NCBI GenBank assembly: GCA_013822345.1
Contig: PNKH01000030.1
Coordinates: forward strand, 1-64,000
From: Isosphaera sp.
Lineage (GTDB): Bacteria > Planctomycetota > Planctomycetia > Gemmatales > Gemmataceae
Direction: 5' to 3'
Length of the DNA stretch: 64,000 nucleotides
The number at the start of each line of letters is the position of its first letter. Position 1 is the stretch's first letter. Shown piece after piece: positions 33,968 to 43,500 of this stretch. The position numbers and the translations under genes are program-made. A model generated the notes under the pieces. It did not search any database. It worked only from the letters and a program-made list of their open reading frames with translations, and was not told the origin of the DNA.

Positions 33968-36900
33968 TCACTTCCCGTCCCAACTCGGCAGCCGCCCCGG
34001 GGTCCACGGCGCCCCGGCGGCGTCGAGCGTCTTCTCGAGCGCCGGGAAGTCCACCTCCGCGAGTTGCCGCAGCTTCGCCAGCTCGGCCGCGAACTCCTTC
34101 GCCGCGATCCCGTAGGCGTCGGACTGCGTCCCGGTCGGCTTCGACAGCGACTGCACCGACGCCCCGCCGGCGTACCGCACCCGGTCGGCGATCGACACCG
34201 GCACGCTCTCGTTCCGGGCCGCCGTCACCGTGTCGCCGCGGAGCGCCCGCAGGACCAGGCGGTTCGCGTCGATCATGTCGCGCACCTTCTTCCGGCTCGC
34301 CTCGTCCGCCTTCGGGGCGGCGTCGAGCGCCCGCCGGACCGCGTCGAGCCGGGTCCCCAGCTCGGTCGCCACGTTCGTGGCCCCGGTCACCGCCCGGGAA
34401 AGCTTCAGGACGCGCCGGTGGAACGCCACCTGCTCCGCCACCGCCGCCGGGTCCGGGTCGCCGAGGGTGTCGAGCACCACCTCGAACCCGACCGGCCCGG
34501 TCACCTGCGACGCCTCCCCGCGGTACCGCTTGAACAGCGTCACCGTGTACTTCCCCGGGGCGGCCAGCGGGCCGGTCCCGCGCGGCGGGCCGTCGTCGTC
34601 GTCGTCCGCCTCCCGGCGGGTCGTCGGGGCGGGGAGCGTCGCCCCGGGGTCGCGGAGGTCCCACGTCACCCGGTGCGTCCCCTCGGTCACCGCCCCGGGC
34701 ACGGTCCGCACCACGTTCCCGTCCGCGTCGGAGATGACCAGGAAGATCGTCGGCGCCTCCTCCTCGGCCTCCACCCGCAGTTCCTCCGGCGTCGGGTAGG
34801 GAAGGGGCGTGCCGTCCTTCTCGGCCTTCTTCTCGGCGTCCTTCCGCAACTGCTTCCGGGTCTTCAGCCCGTCCTTCAGGTAGTAGGTGAACGTCGCCCC
34901 GAACGGCGGGTTGTCGGCGGTGTAGAAGGACGCCCCGAGCGACGCCTTCCCGGACCCGCCGAACTGGGCGCTCGGGACGTACAGCACCGCGTCCCGCACC
35001 GGGAACAGGATCGCGTCCTTCTTCGCCGTCAGCTCCGGCGACAGGAGCCGCAGCGGGGAGTAGTCGTCGAGCACGTAGATGCCGCGGCCGAACGTGCCGA
35101 TCACCAGGTCGTTCATCTTCTGCTGGACGCACAGGTCCTTCACCTGGATCGTCGGGAAGCCGCCCCGGACGCGGCCCCACTTCTTCCCGCCGTCGAGGGT
35201 GACGAACAGCCCGAACTCGGTGCCGGCGAACAGGAGGTTCGGGTCGACGTGGTCCTCGGCGACGCAGTACACGGTGCCGCGGGCCGGCAGGTCGCCGGCC
35301 ACGCTCACCCACGTCTTCCCGCCGTCGGTGCTCTTCAGCAGGTACGGGGCGAAGTCGCCGTTCTTGTGGTTGTCGAAGCAGGCGTAGACGGTCCCGGCGT
35401 CGTGCTGCCCGGCGACCAGCTTGCCGACGTAGGTCCGCTCCGGCACGCCCGGGAACTGCTCCACCTTCCGCCACGCCTTCCCGCCGTCCTCGGTCACCTG
35501 CACCAGCCCGTCGTCGGTGCCGACGTAGATCAGCCCTTCCTTCTTGGGCGACTCGGCGAGCGCGACGGAGTTGCCGTAGATGCTCGTCGAGCCGTGCTTG
35601 AACACCGCGTCCGGCCCCCAGAGCTTCCCCATCACCGGCAGCTTGTTGCGGTCGAGTTGCCGCGTCAGGTCGGGGCTGACCGGCTTCCACGAATCGCCGC
35701 GGTCGTCGCTCCGGAACAGGACGTTGCCGGCGAAGTACAGCCGCTTCGGGGCGTGCGGCGAGATGATGAGCGGCGAGTCCCAGTTCCACCGGAGCGGGGC
35801 CTCGCCGGCGGCCGGCTGCGGCTGGATCTGCACCCGCTGGCCGGTGCGGCGGTCGTACCGGCACAGCCCCGCGTACTGGTACTCGGCGTAGACGATGTTC
35901 GGGTCGGTCGGGTCGACCTTGCAGTGGAACCCGTCGCCGCCCTGGACCACGAACCAGTCCTGGTTCATGATGCCGTGCCGGCTGCGGGTGCGGGCCGGGC
36001 CGCCGAGGGTGAAGTTGTCCTGCGTCCCGCCGTAGACGTGGTAGAACGGGCCGCTCTGGTCGCAGGTCACGTCGTAGAACTGGGTGACCGGGAGGTTCGG
36101 CTTCATGTGCCAGTTCGCCCCGCGGTCGAAGCTCTCGTAGACCCCGCCGTCGCACCCGCACAGGTAGAACTTCGGGTCCTTCGGGTCGATCCACAGGGTG
36201 TGGTTGTCGACGTGCTTCCAGTTCTCGGACAGCGGGGCCAGCGTCCGCCCGCCGTCGTCCGACACCTGGATGCGGACGTTCATCGCGTACAGCCGGTCCT
36301 TGTTCGCCGGGTCGACCACCAGGTGCGAGTAGTACTGGGCCTGGGCGGCGAACGGGTTCCGCTTCTCCCACGTCACCCCGCGGTCGGTGCTCCGGTGGAT
36401 GCCGCCGGCCCCGTCCGCCGCCTCCACGATCGCGTACACCGTGTCCGGGTCGGACGGGGCCGTCGCCAGGCCGATCCGCCCGAGGTCGCCGGCCGGCAGC
36501 CCGGCGGTGACCTTCTTCCACGTCTTCCCGGCGTCGGTGCTGCGGTGGATCGCCGACCCAGGGCCGCCGTTGATGATGGTCCAGACGTGCCGGCGGCGCT
36601 GCCAACTCGCCGCGACCAACACGTCCGGGTTCCGCGGGTCGAGCACCACGTCGGTGACGCCGGTGTTGTCGTCGATGCTGAGCACCTTCGCCCACGTCTT
36701 CCCGCCGTCGGTCGTCTTGTGCAGCCCGCGGTCGCCGCCCTCCTTCCACAGCGGTCCCTGGGCGGCGACGTACACCGTGTCCGAGTCGCGCGGGTCGATC
36801 ACGATCTTCCCGACGTGCTCGGACTGCTTCAGCCCGACGTTCGCCCACGTCTTTCCGCCGTCGGTGCTCTTGTACACCCCGTCGCCGTACCCGACGCTCC

Positions 36901-37255
36901 GCTGGCTGTTGTTCTCCCCGGTTCCGACCCACACCACGCTCGGGTTCTTCGGGTCGAGCACCACGCACCCGATCGAGTACGACCCCTCGTTGTCGAAGAC
37001 AGGCGCCCACGTCGTGCCGGCGTTCGTCGTCTTCCACACCCCGCCGCTGGCGACGGCGACGAAGTAGCGCGACCGGTCGGTCGGGTGGACGGCGAACCCG
37101 ACGACTCGGCCGGAGGTGACCGCCGGGCCGACGAGGCGCGGCCGGAGGGCGGCGATCGGGAGGCCCTTCTCGGCCGGCTTGTCGTCCGGCTTTCCGGGCT
37201 GCGGCCCGGTCTGGGCCGGGGCGAGGGCGAGGGCGAGGAGCAGGGCGGGTGACAC
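33968..37255 (-). CDS. Large exported sortilin/VPS10-like beta-propeller with Asp-box repeats
   Basis: A protein of about 1095 residues. I place the start at GTG 37253-37255 because it opens a signal peptide (VSPALLLALALAPAQT); the frame runs on upstream only through repeat sequence. Many Asp-box/BNR motifs (S/T-x-D-x-G-x-T-W) recur: TTNAGTTWAPV, KSTDGGKTWANV, KTTDGGKTWAKV, RSTDAGKTWKKV, RSDDRGDSWKPV and others, consistent with two propellers or one ten-bladed sortilin-type propeller. The segment VGTGENNSQRSVGYGDGVYKS is typical of the bacterial glycosyl-hydrolase/VPS10 group. The C-terminal 300 residues add a beta-sandwich and helical region. No catalytic acid set is obvious; it may bind ligands or cleave glycans. 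Confidence 0.88.
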   Translation of the reverse strand: MSPALLLALALAPAQTGPQPGKPDDKPAEKGLPIAALRPRLVGPAVTSGRVVGFAVHPTDRSRYFVAVASGGVWKTTNAGTTWAPVFDNEGSYSIGCVVLDPKNPSVVWVGTGENNSQRSVGYGDGVYKSTDGGKTWANVGLKQSEHVGKIVIDPRDSDTVYVAAQGPLWKEGGDRGLHKTTDGGKTWAKVLSIDDNTGVTDVVLDPRNPDVLVAASWQRRRHVWTIINGGPGSAIHRSTDAGKTWKKVTAGLPAGDLGRIGLATAPSDPDTVYAIVEAADGAGGIHRSTDRGVTWEKRNPFAAQAQYYSHLVVDPANKDRLYAMNVRIQVSDDGGRTLAPLSENWKHVDNHTLWIDPKDPKFYLCGCDGGVYESFDRGANWHMKPNLPVTQFYDVTCDQSGPFYHVYGGTQDNFTLGGPARTRSRHGIMNQDWFVVQGGDGFHCKVDPTDPNIVYAEYQYAGLCRYDRRTGQRVQIQPQPAAGEAPLRWNWDSPLIISPHAPKRLYFAGNVLFRSDDRGDSWKPVSPDLTRQLDRNKLPVMGKLWGPDAVFKHGSTSIYGNSVALAESPKKEGLIYVGTDDGLVQVTEDGGKAWRKVEQFPGVPERTYVGKLVAGQHDAGTVYACFDNHKNGDFAPYLLKSTDGGKTWVSVAGDLPARGTVYCVAEDHVDPNLLFAGTEFGLFVTLDGGKKWGRVRGGFPTIQVKDLCVQQKMNDLVIGTFGRGIYVLDDYSPLRLLSPELTAKKDAILFPVRDAVLYVPSAQFGGSGKASLGASFYTADNPPFGATFTYYLKDGLKTRKQLRKDAEKKAEKDGTPLPYPTPEELRVEAEEEAPTIFLVISDADGNVVRTVPGAVTEGTHRVTWDLRDPGATLPAPTTRREADDDDDGPPRGTGPLAAPGKYTVTLFKRYRGEASQVTGPVGFEVVLDTLGDPDPAAVAEQVAFHRRVLKLSRAVTGATNVATELGTRLDAVRRALDAAPKADEASRKKVRDMIDANRLVLRALRGDTVTAARNESVPVSIADRVRYAGGASVQSLSKPTGTQSDAYGIAAKEFAAELAKLRQLAEVDFPALEKTLDAAGAPWTPGRLPSWDGK

Positions 37256-37393
37256 GGCGAGCCCCGTGGGGGTGGTGGTGTCGGGCGAGTTGGGAGGGCT
37301 AGAGTACGCCCGGCCGGGGCGGGCGGACACGCGGCCGACTCGGGGTGGACTTCCGGAGGCCGGGCGGCCGATACTGCCGCCGGTCCGCCGTCC

Positions 37394-37488
37394 GGGTGGC
37401 GTCTCAGTCCGGTGGGGCAGGCATTCCTGCCTGCCCCTTGTCGCTCGGCAGGCAGGAATGCCTGCCCCACCGGACTGAGACGCCACCC
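37394..37488. repeat. Perfect 42-bp palindrome in a divergent promoter region
   Basis: Arms 37394-37435 and 37447-37488 are exactly complementary over 42 bp with an 11-nt loop. It lies between the divergent propeller and GT39-type genes, 26 bp before the latter's ATG. Because the arms are symmetric, both strands encode nearly identical spurious peptides (GQAFLPA... and NACPTGLRRHP). Confidence 0.93.
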
Positions 37489-37513
37489 GTCGTCCGGCCC
37501 TGGGGGCGTGGTG

Positions 37514-39010
37514 ATGCGCGTCGCGTCCAAACTCTCCGCGAGTGTTTGGGGCCGGGTCCGGGTGCCGGGGTGGGCGTGGTTCCCGGCCGGGCTGGCGGCG
37601 TACCTGGCACTCGTCGTCCTGATCCGGGCGTCGCTGTCCCGGAGTCTGATGGCCGACGAGTCGGAGCAGTTCGCCCTGTCGCAGGTGCTCGCCCTCGGGT
37701 ACGGGGCCCAGTCCCCGCTCATCATCTGGCTGGTGTGGGCGGCGGTCGGGGTGTTCGGGCCGTCGGCGGCGGCGGTGGTCGGGGTGCGGGTGGCGGCCCT
37801 CGGGCTGATGTACGCCGGGCTGTACGCCCTCGGGCGGGTGCTGACCCCGACCCGCGGGCGGGCCGCCCTGTGCGCCGCCGCGGCCCTGCTGGTCCCGGTC
37901 GTCTGCTGGGACTTCGTGGTCGACAAGATGCACACCCCGATCACCGCGGCGGCGGCCGCGTTCACCGTCGCCGCCCTGGTGCGGGCGGTCCGCGGCGGCG
38001 GGGCCGGGTGGGCGGCGGCGGTCGGGGGCCTGGCCGGGCTCGGGGTGCTGGCGAAGTACACGTTCGTGCCGTTCGCCGCCGGGCTGGCGGTCGCGTGCCT
38101 GACGGTCGGGCCGTACCGGCGGTGGCTCCTGTCCCGCCGCGGGGCGCTGGCGGCGGTGGTCGCGGCGGCGGTGGTGGCCCCGCACGCGGCGTGGGCGCTC
38201 GCCAACCGGGGGGCCGTCTCAGGGGTGGTGACGGACGCCCTGACGAAGCGGCCCGGGCACCCGGCAGTCGCGATGCTGATCGGGGCGGCGGACGTGGCCG
38301 TCGGGTCGTTCGCCTCCGTCCTGGCGGTGTTCGGGATGGCCGCGCCGGCGGTGTTCCGCCGCCAGTCGTCCGCCCCGCCGGAGGTGCGGCTGCTCGGGCG
38401 GGCGGTCGGCCTCGGGTGCCTGGCCGCGGTCGCGGCGGTGGCCGCCGCCGGCGGGCACCAGTTGCGGGCCCACTGGTTCACCCCGGTCGCGGTCCTCCTG
38501 CCGGTGTTCCTCGTCGCCCGCCTCGACCGCGCCGCCGTCCCGCGGTGGCGGGTGGCCGCCCTGTGGGGGTGGGTCGGGGTGGTCGTCGTCGGGATCACCG
38601 GCTGGGCGGCGGTGCTGGCGGCGACGGACTGGACGAAGCCCGGCGAGTGGTTCCGGGCCCGGGACCGGTTCGCGGCCGACGCCGCCGCCCTGCTCGCCGA
38701 CCGGCCGGACTTCGTCGTGTGCGACGCCGTCCGGGACGCCGGGAACTACCGGCTCGCGTCCCCCGGGTCGACGGTGGCGGTGCTCGGCACCCCGCCGGCC
38801 GCCCGCCCGGCGGTCCGCGGCCCAGTCGCGGTGTTCGTGTGGGAGTTGAAGGACCCCGGGGCCCGCCGGGAAGACCCGGTCGCGGCGCTCGCCCGGGAGT
38901 ACGGCCTCCGCCCGGACGGCCCGGTCCGGGTGAGCCGGGAGCCGGCCCCGGGCGAGCCGCCGTGCCGGCGGGTGGCGGCGGTCCGGGTCGTCCCGGTGGA
39001 CGGGCGGTGA
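37514..39010 (+). CDS. Polytopic membrane glycosyltransferase-like protein (GT39/ArnT type)
   Basis: A 498-residue protein from ATG 37514; GTG codons two and one codons earlier are alternatives. Around ten hydrophobic helices extend from about residue 20 to 390, then a soluble C-terminal domain of about 110 residues. The first extracytoplasmic loop contains LMADESEQFALSQVLALGYG, which fits the acidic DE motif of GT-C enzymes that use polyprenyl-phosphate sugars (GT39/PMT_2, ArnT). A later AKYTFVPFAAG segment fits too. It probably transfers a sugar to a lipid or protein outside the membrane. The specificity is unknown. Confidence 0.8.
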   Translation: MRVASKLSASVWGRVRVPGWAWFPAGLAAYLALVVLIRASLSRSLMADESEQFALSQVLALGYGAQSPLIIWLVWAAVGVFGPSAAAVVGVRVAALGLMYAGLYALGRVLTPTRGRAALCAAAALLVPVVCWDFVVDKMHTPITAAAAAFTVAALVRAVRGGGAGWAAAVGGLAGLGVLAKYTFVPFAAGLAVACLTVGPYRRWLLSRRGALAAVVAAAVVAPHAAWALANRGAVSGVVTDALTKRPGHPAVAMLIGAADVAVGSFASVLAVFGMAAPAVFRRQSSAPPEVRLLGRAVGLGCLAAVAAVAAAGGHQLRAHWFTPVAVLLPVFLVARLDRAAVPRWRVAALWGWVGVVVVGITGWAAVLAATDWTKPGEWFRARDRFAADAAALLADRPDFVVCDAVRDAGNYRLASPGSTVAVLGTPPAARPAVRGPVAVFVWELKDPGARREDPVAALAREYGLRPDGPVRVSREPAPGEPPCRRVAAVRVVPVDGR

Positions 39011-39037
39011 CATCGGGGTGGCCGGGGCGACTACAAT
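39007..39037 (+). promoter_or_regulatory. Possible promoter of the second DUF1559 operon
   Basis: GTGACA (39007-39012) resembles a -35 box and TACAAT (39032-39037) a -10 box, five of six matches each. The 19-bp spacer is longer than ideal. It overlaps the stop codon of the preceding gene and lies about 85 bp before the DUF1559 ATG. Confidence 0.35.
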
Positions 39038-39121
39038 GAGGATGCCGGGTCGGCGCGACTCGCTCGGACCGGTTCATCCCCGCGCCCCGGCACCGTCGCC
39101 CGTCCTCTTCGAGTTCCCGTC

Positions 39122-40159
39122 ATGCCTTCCCCATCTTCGCCGGCCCCGCGCCGGCCGCACGGGTTCACGCTGATCGAACTGTTGGTGGTGGTCGCCATCA
39201 TCGCGGTCCTGGTCGGGCTGCTCCTGCCGGCCGTCCAGAAGACCCGGGAGTCGGCCGCCCGCACCCAGTGCGCGAACAAGATCAAGCAGATCGCCCTGGC
39301 GATGCACAACGCCCACGACGCCCGCGGCCGGTTCCCGGCCGGGCTGGAGGTGGCGAACCTGCCGCCCGGGCAGTCGTGCCCGAACCGGCCGCACCCGTCG
39401 AACGACGCCCGCACCCCGTGGGCGGTGGCGATGCTCCCGTACGCCGAGCAGGACCCGCTGTTCCAGCGGTTCGTGCCGACCGGGACGTTCGCCATCAACC
39501 GCCAGTTCCTGCCGAACGCGAACGCCGCCAACCGGGACAACCAGGTGGTGCCGCTCGGGATGTTCCACTGCCCGTCGGACGCCAAGACGGTCGGGTCGGA
39601 GCGGTCGAACTACCTGCCGGTGGCCGGGGGCGGGAAGCCGAGCTGCGACCCGATGAACCCGAACGACGTGCCGGGCGTCAACTGCCCCGGGTGCGTGGCG
39701 AACAACACCCCCACCTTCATCCTGTACGCGAACGGGGTGTTCTTCATCAACTCCCGGACCCGGCTGACGGACATCTCGGACGGGTCGTCGAACACCTACC
39801 TGATCGGGGAGAGCAAGTACCAGGTGGCGGACCTCCGGCCGCAGCCCACGGACAACGAGAAGCGCGGGATGTGGTCCGGCGGGGCGTACCTGGACGTGAA
39901 CTGGCGGTACTACTCGGCCATCACCGCGGCGGTCGAGCCGGTCAACCAGCCGGCCCGGGCGGCCGGGGACTACACCCCGACCGATGTCCGGCTGACCGAG
40001 GCGCTGGTCGGGCGGACGGTCGGCAGCTTCCACGCCGGCGGGTGCAACATGGCGTTCGCCGACGGGAGCGTCCGGTTCGTGTTGAACTCGACCGACATCA
40101 ACCTGCACCGGGCCCTGGGGACGATCAAGGACGGGCTCCCCGCCGGGGGTGCCCCGTGA
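39122..40159 (+). CDS. DUF1559 protein with type IV pilin-like N-terminus
   Basis: A 345-residue protein from ATG 39122. The prepilin motif [22 protein letters not shown] is followed by [31 protein letters not shown]. The DUF1559 body contains [52 protein letters not shown] and the closing [23 protein letters not shown]. It should be processed by a prepilin peptidase and inserted in the membrane. The function of the family is unknown; planctomycete genomes carry dozens to hundreds. Its stop codon overlaps the start of the downstream lipoprotein gene (GTGA at 40156-40159), implying translational coupling. Confidence 0.95.
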   Translation: MPSPSSPAPRRPHGFTLIELLVVVAIIAVLVGLLLPAVQKTRESAARTQCANKIKQIALAMHNAHDARGRFPAGLEVANLPPGQSCPNRPHPSNDARTPWAVAMLPYAEQDPLFQRFVPTGTFAINRQFLPNANAANRDNQVVPLGMFHCPSDAKTVGSERSNYLPVAGGGKPSCDPMNPNDVPGVNCPGCVANNTPTFILYANGVFFINSRTRLTDISDGSSNTYLIGESKYQVADLRPQPTDNEKRGMWSGGAYLDVNWRYYSAITAAVEPVNQPARAAGDYTPTDVRLTEALVGRTVGSFHAGGCNMAFADGSVRFVLNSTDINLHRALGTIKDGLPAGGAP

Positions 40160-40527
40160 CCCGGGTCGCGCTCGCCGCCGCGCTCGGGCTGGCCGCCGCC
40201 GGGTGCGGGGCGTCGGGGGTGCCGGTGACCGGGACCGTCACCGTCGACGGCCAGCCCCTGTCCGGCGGGCTGGTCGCGTTCGAGCCGGCCCCCGGGTCCG
40301 GGACGACCGGGGCCGGGGCGGTGGCCGGGGTCCGCGACGGGCGGTTCGACATCCCGGCCGGGAAGAACCTGGTCCCCGGGAAGTACGTGGTCCGGGTGGG
40401 GCCGCTCCCGCCGGCGTCCGGGGAGGACCTGAAGACCGCCCCGCCGCAGTTCAGGCCGTGGGAGACCACCGTCGACCTCGCCGCGGGGGCCGCCCCGTTC
40501 GAGTTCGACGTGCCCGGCAAGAAGTGA
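40156..40527 (+). CDS. Small lipoprotein coupled to DUF1559
   Basis: A 123-residue protein whose GTG start (40156) overlaps the TGA stop of the DUF1559 gene by 4 bp, so translation is likely coupled. The signal peptide ends in [13 protein letters not shown] with a lipobox Cys (about residue 17). The mature domain is carboxypeptidase-regulatory-like: [22 protein letters not shown], then [23 protein letters not shown]. It is shorter than, and only partly similar to, the lipoprotein at 1085-1549, but the two occupy equivalent places next to DUF1559 genes. It ends 5 bp before the convergent giant gene's stop. Confidence 0.88.
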   Translation: MTRVALAAALGLAAAGCGASGVPVTGTVTVDGQPLSGGLVAFEPAPGSGTTGAGAVAGVRDGRFDIPAGKNLVPGKYVVRVGPLPPASGEDLKTAPPQFRPWETTVDLAAGAAPFEFDVPGKK

Positions 40528-40532
40528 CCGCC

Positions 40533-43500
40533 TCACGCCGACCGCTTCAGCAGCGCCGGGGCGTCCGGGGCGGCCTCGGCGACGTGCTCCAGCAGCTTCC
40601 TCCACGCGTCGCCGGCCGGCACCGCCCCGGCGACCCGCTCCAACTCGGCCGCCAGGTCCGCCGCCGACTCGTACGGCCGCCCGGCCGCGACCGTGTCGGC
40701 CATCGGCGGCTCCGGGTCCGCCTCCAACCGCCGGACGACCGCCTGCAGCGGCTCCGGGAACGGCTTCGCCTTCTTCCCCTTCGCCCCGAGCCGTGCCCAC
40801 CCGCACAGCACGGCGCCGAGCGCCCGCAGGTCGCCCGCGAAGCTCGGGTCGCCGGCCGGGGCGGGTGAGGTTGACAGCCACGGCGGCTCGCCGAACCCGG
40901 TCACCTTGAGCACGCCGGCCGGGGTGAGGACGAACGCGTCCGGGGTGAGCCGGCCGTGGGCCAGCCCGTGCCGGTGGGCGGCGGCGACCCCGGCGGCGGC
41001 CATCGCCGCGAGCCGGGCCCAGCACCCGGGGTGGGCGACCTCGGCCGGCCAGTCCGGGGCGTACAGCCCGGCCGGCCACTCCTGCACGGCCGCCGGCCGG
41101 CCGGCGATCTCCAGCACCTCGACCACCGCCGCGAGGTTCGGGTGGGCGGCGTCCCGGGCGGCCGCGAACCGCTGCCGGAACTCGTCCGGGCGGACGGCGT
41201 CGTGCATCTCCGCCTCGGCGAGGTGGCGGAGCAGGAACACCCCGGGCGCGGCCGGGTCGGACACCCGGTACAGGGCCTCGCGCGGGGTGACCCGGAGCCG
41301 GTCGATGACCCGGAACCGGCCGACCACCAGCGCGTCGAGGTTGCCGGCCTCGATGAGGGCGAGCTGGTAGAGGGTGACGACCCCGCTCGCGAGGAGGACC
41401 TGGCGGAGCGTCCGCCGCTGCCGCCCGGCCTCCGCCCACAGGGCCGCGAGGGTGTCGGCGTCGACCAGGGCGTGCGACCGGAGGAGGTCGCCGAGCTGCC
41501 GGTCGCCGGGGTCGACTTCCTCGGGCGGCGAGCCGCGACCGCCAGGGAGCGGTTCGGGCGGACCACCCGCTCCCTGGCGGTCGCGGCTCGCGGGGTCCGA
41601 CGGGTCGTGCAACTTGAGTGGTGCCGCCTCGGTCTCGGCCGCCTTGCCGCCGGCGAGTTCGCGCAGCTTCCGGCGGTACCAGTCGCGCATGTCGGCGAGG
41701 TGCCGCTCGACCTCCGCCCGCCGAGACGCCACCGCCTCGCGCTCGCGCCGTAGCCGGTCGGCCTCCTCGGCGAGGTGGGCGGCGGACGCGTCCGCCTGCC
41801 GGGCGGCCGCCTCGACCGCCCGCTCACGGGAGGTCAGCTGCGACTCGCTCCCGGCGACCGTTCGGCGGATGTCGGCGACCTGGGCCTGCCAGTCGACCAA
41901 CTGCTGGCGGAAGGCGGCGACGGCGAGCCGGTGCTCGGCCCGGGCCCGGTTCAGCCCCTCCTCCTGGTCGCGGAGCCGGTCCGCCTCCTGCCGCACCTGG
42001 GCCCGGACGGCGGCCAGGTCGTCGCGGCTGAGCCGGGCGAAGTCGTGCAGCTCGGCGAGGTGGCCGCGGAGGGCGTCGCGCGCCGAAGACAGGCGGTCGA
42101 GGGCGGCCCGGGCCTGGGCCTCGAGTTCCGGGGCCTGCTCGCGGAGGGTGTCGATCTCGGCCCGGGCCCGGGCCTGGAACGCGGTCAGTTCCTCGGCGGC
42201 GCGGCGGCCGGCGTCGGCGGCCGCGGCCCGGTCCGTTTCCCACCTCGCCCGCGCCTCGGCGAGACTCTTCCGCTCGGCCGCGACCGACGCCCCGACCTCC
42301 TTCAGCCGGGCCACCTGCCGGGTCAGCGCCTGCTCCTTCTCGGCGTTCGCGGCGGCCCGGGCGTCGGCCTCCCGGGCGCGGGCGGCGAGGTCGTCCTCGG
42401 CGGCTTGGCGGGCGGCCTCGGCGGCGGACCGGGCCTCGTCCGCGGCGGCCCGCTCGGCGGCGGCCTGGCGGGCGAGGTCGTCGACCGACCTGGCCCGGGC
42501 GGCGAGGTCTTCGGCCCGGCGGCGGAGCTGTTCTTGGAGGGCCTGGCGGGCGTCCTCGGCCTGGGCGAGCGCGGCCTCGCGCTCGCGCACCGCGACCCGG
42601 TCCGCCTCCAGCCGGGCCTGCAGGTCGAGGGCCTGCGTCATGCGGCCCTTGAGCGTCCCGGCCTGCTCGGCGAACTCGGCCGCGCGGACATCCAGTTCGC
42701 CTTCCAGCGTGCGGAGGCGGGCGGCCTCGGCGGCGAGGGCGTCCTGCTGTTGCTTGATCTCGGCCAGCCCGGCGGCGAGGAGCGAGTCGCGCTCGTCGAG
42801 CCGGCGGCGCTCCCGGGCGGTGTCGGCCTGGACGGTGGCGAGTTCCGCCCGCAGCTCTTCCGCCTCGCGGACCCGGTCGCGGAGTTCGGCCAGCGCCTCG
42901 TCTTCGCGGGCCCGGGCGGCGGCGAGCTGCGTCACCTCCCGCTCGGCATCCTTCCGGGTGCGGTCGAGCTTCGCCCGCAGCACCGCCAGCACCGCCTGCT
43001 GCGACTCGAGCTGGCCGGCCCGCTCGGCCAGGGTCGCGGACTGGGCGTCGAGGTCGGCCTTCTGCCGGTCGAGCCGGTCCGCCTCGGCCCGGAGCCGCTC
43101 CCCCTCGGCCGTCGCCGCCCGCACCGTCTCCTCCCACTCGCCGGCCTCCCGCCGCATCTGCTGGTGCCGGGCGTCGACCTCCCGCTCGCGCCCCGCCAGG
43201 GTCTGCTCGCGCTCCTCGACCGCGGCCGTCCGCCGCTCCAGCCGGACCAGGTCGTCGCGGAACTCCTGCCGGCCGCGGTCCAGCTCGGCGCGGCCCGCCG
43301 CGACCTCCACCTCGCGGTGACTGAGGTCGGTTTCCCGCCCGTCGAGCGCCGCTTCCCACGCGGTCAGGCGTTCGGTCGTGGCGGCGCGGTCGGCGTCGAA
43401 CTCCTCGCGGGCCCGGTCGAAGATGGCCCGGTCGGCGGCGAACAGCTCGCGCTGCCGGGCGAGTTCCTGTGCCGCGGCGGCGAGCCGGTCCTGGCCGTCG

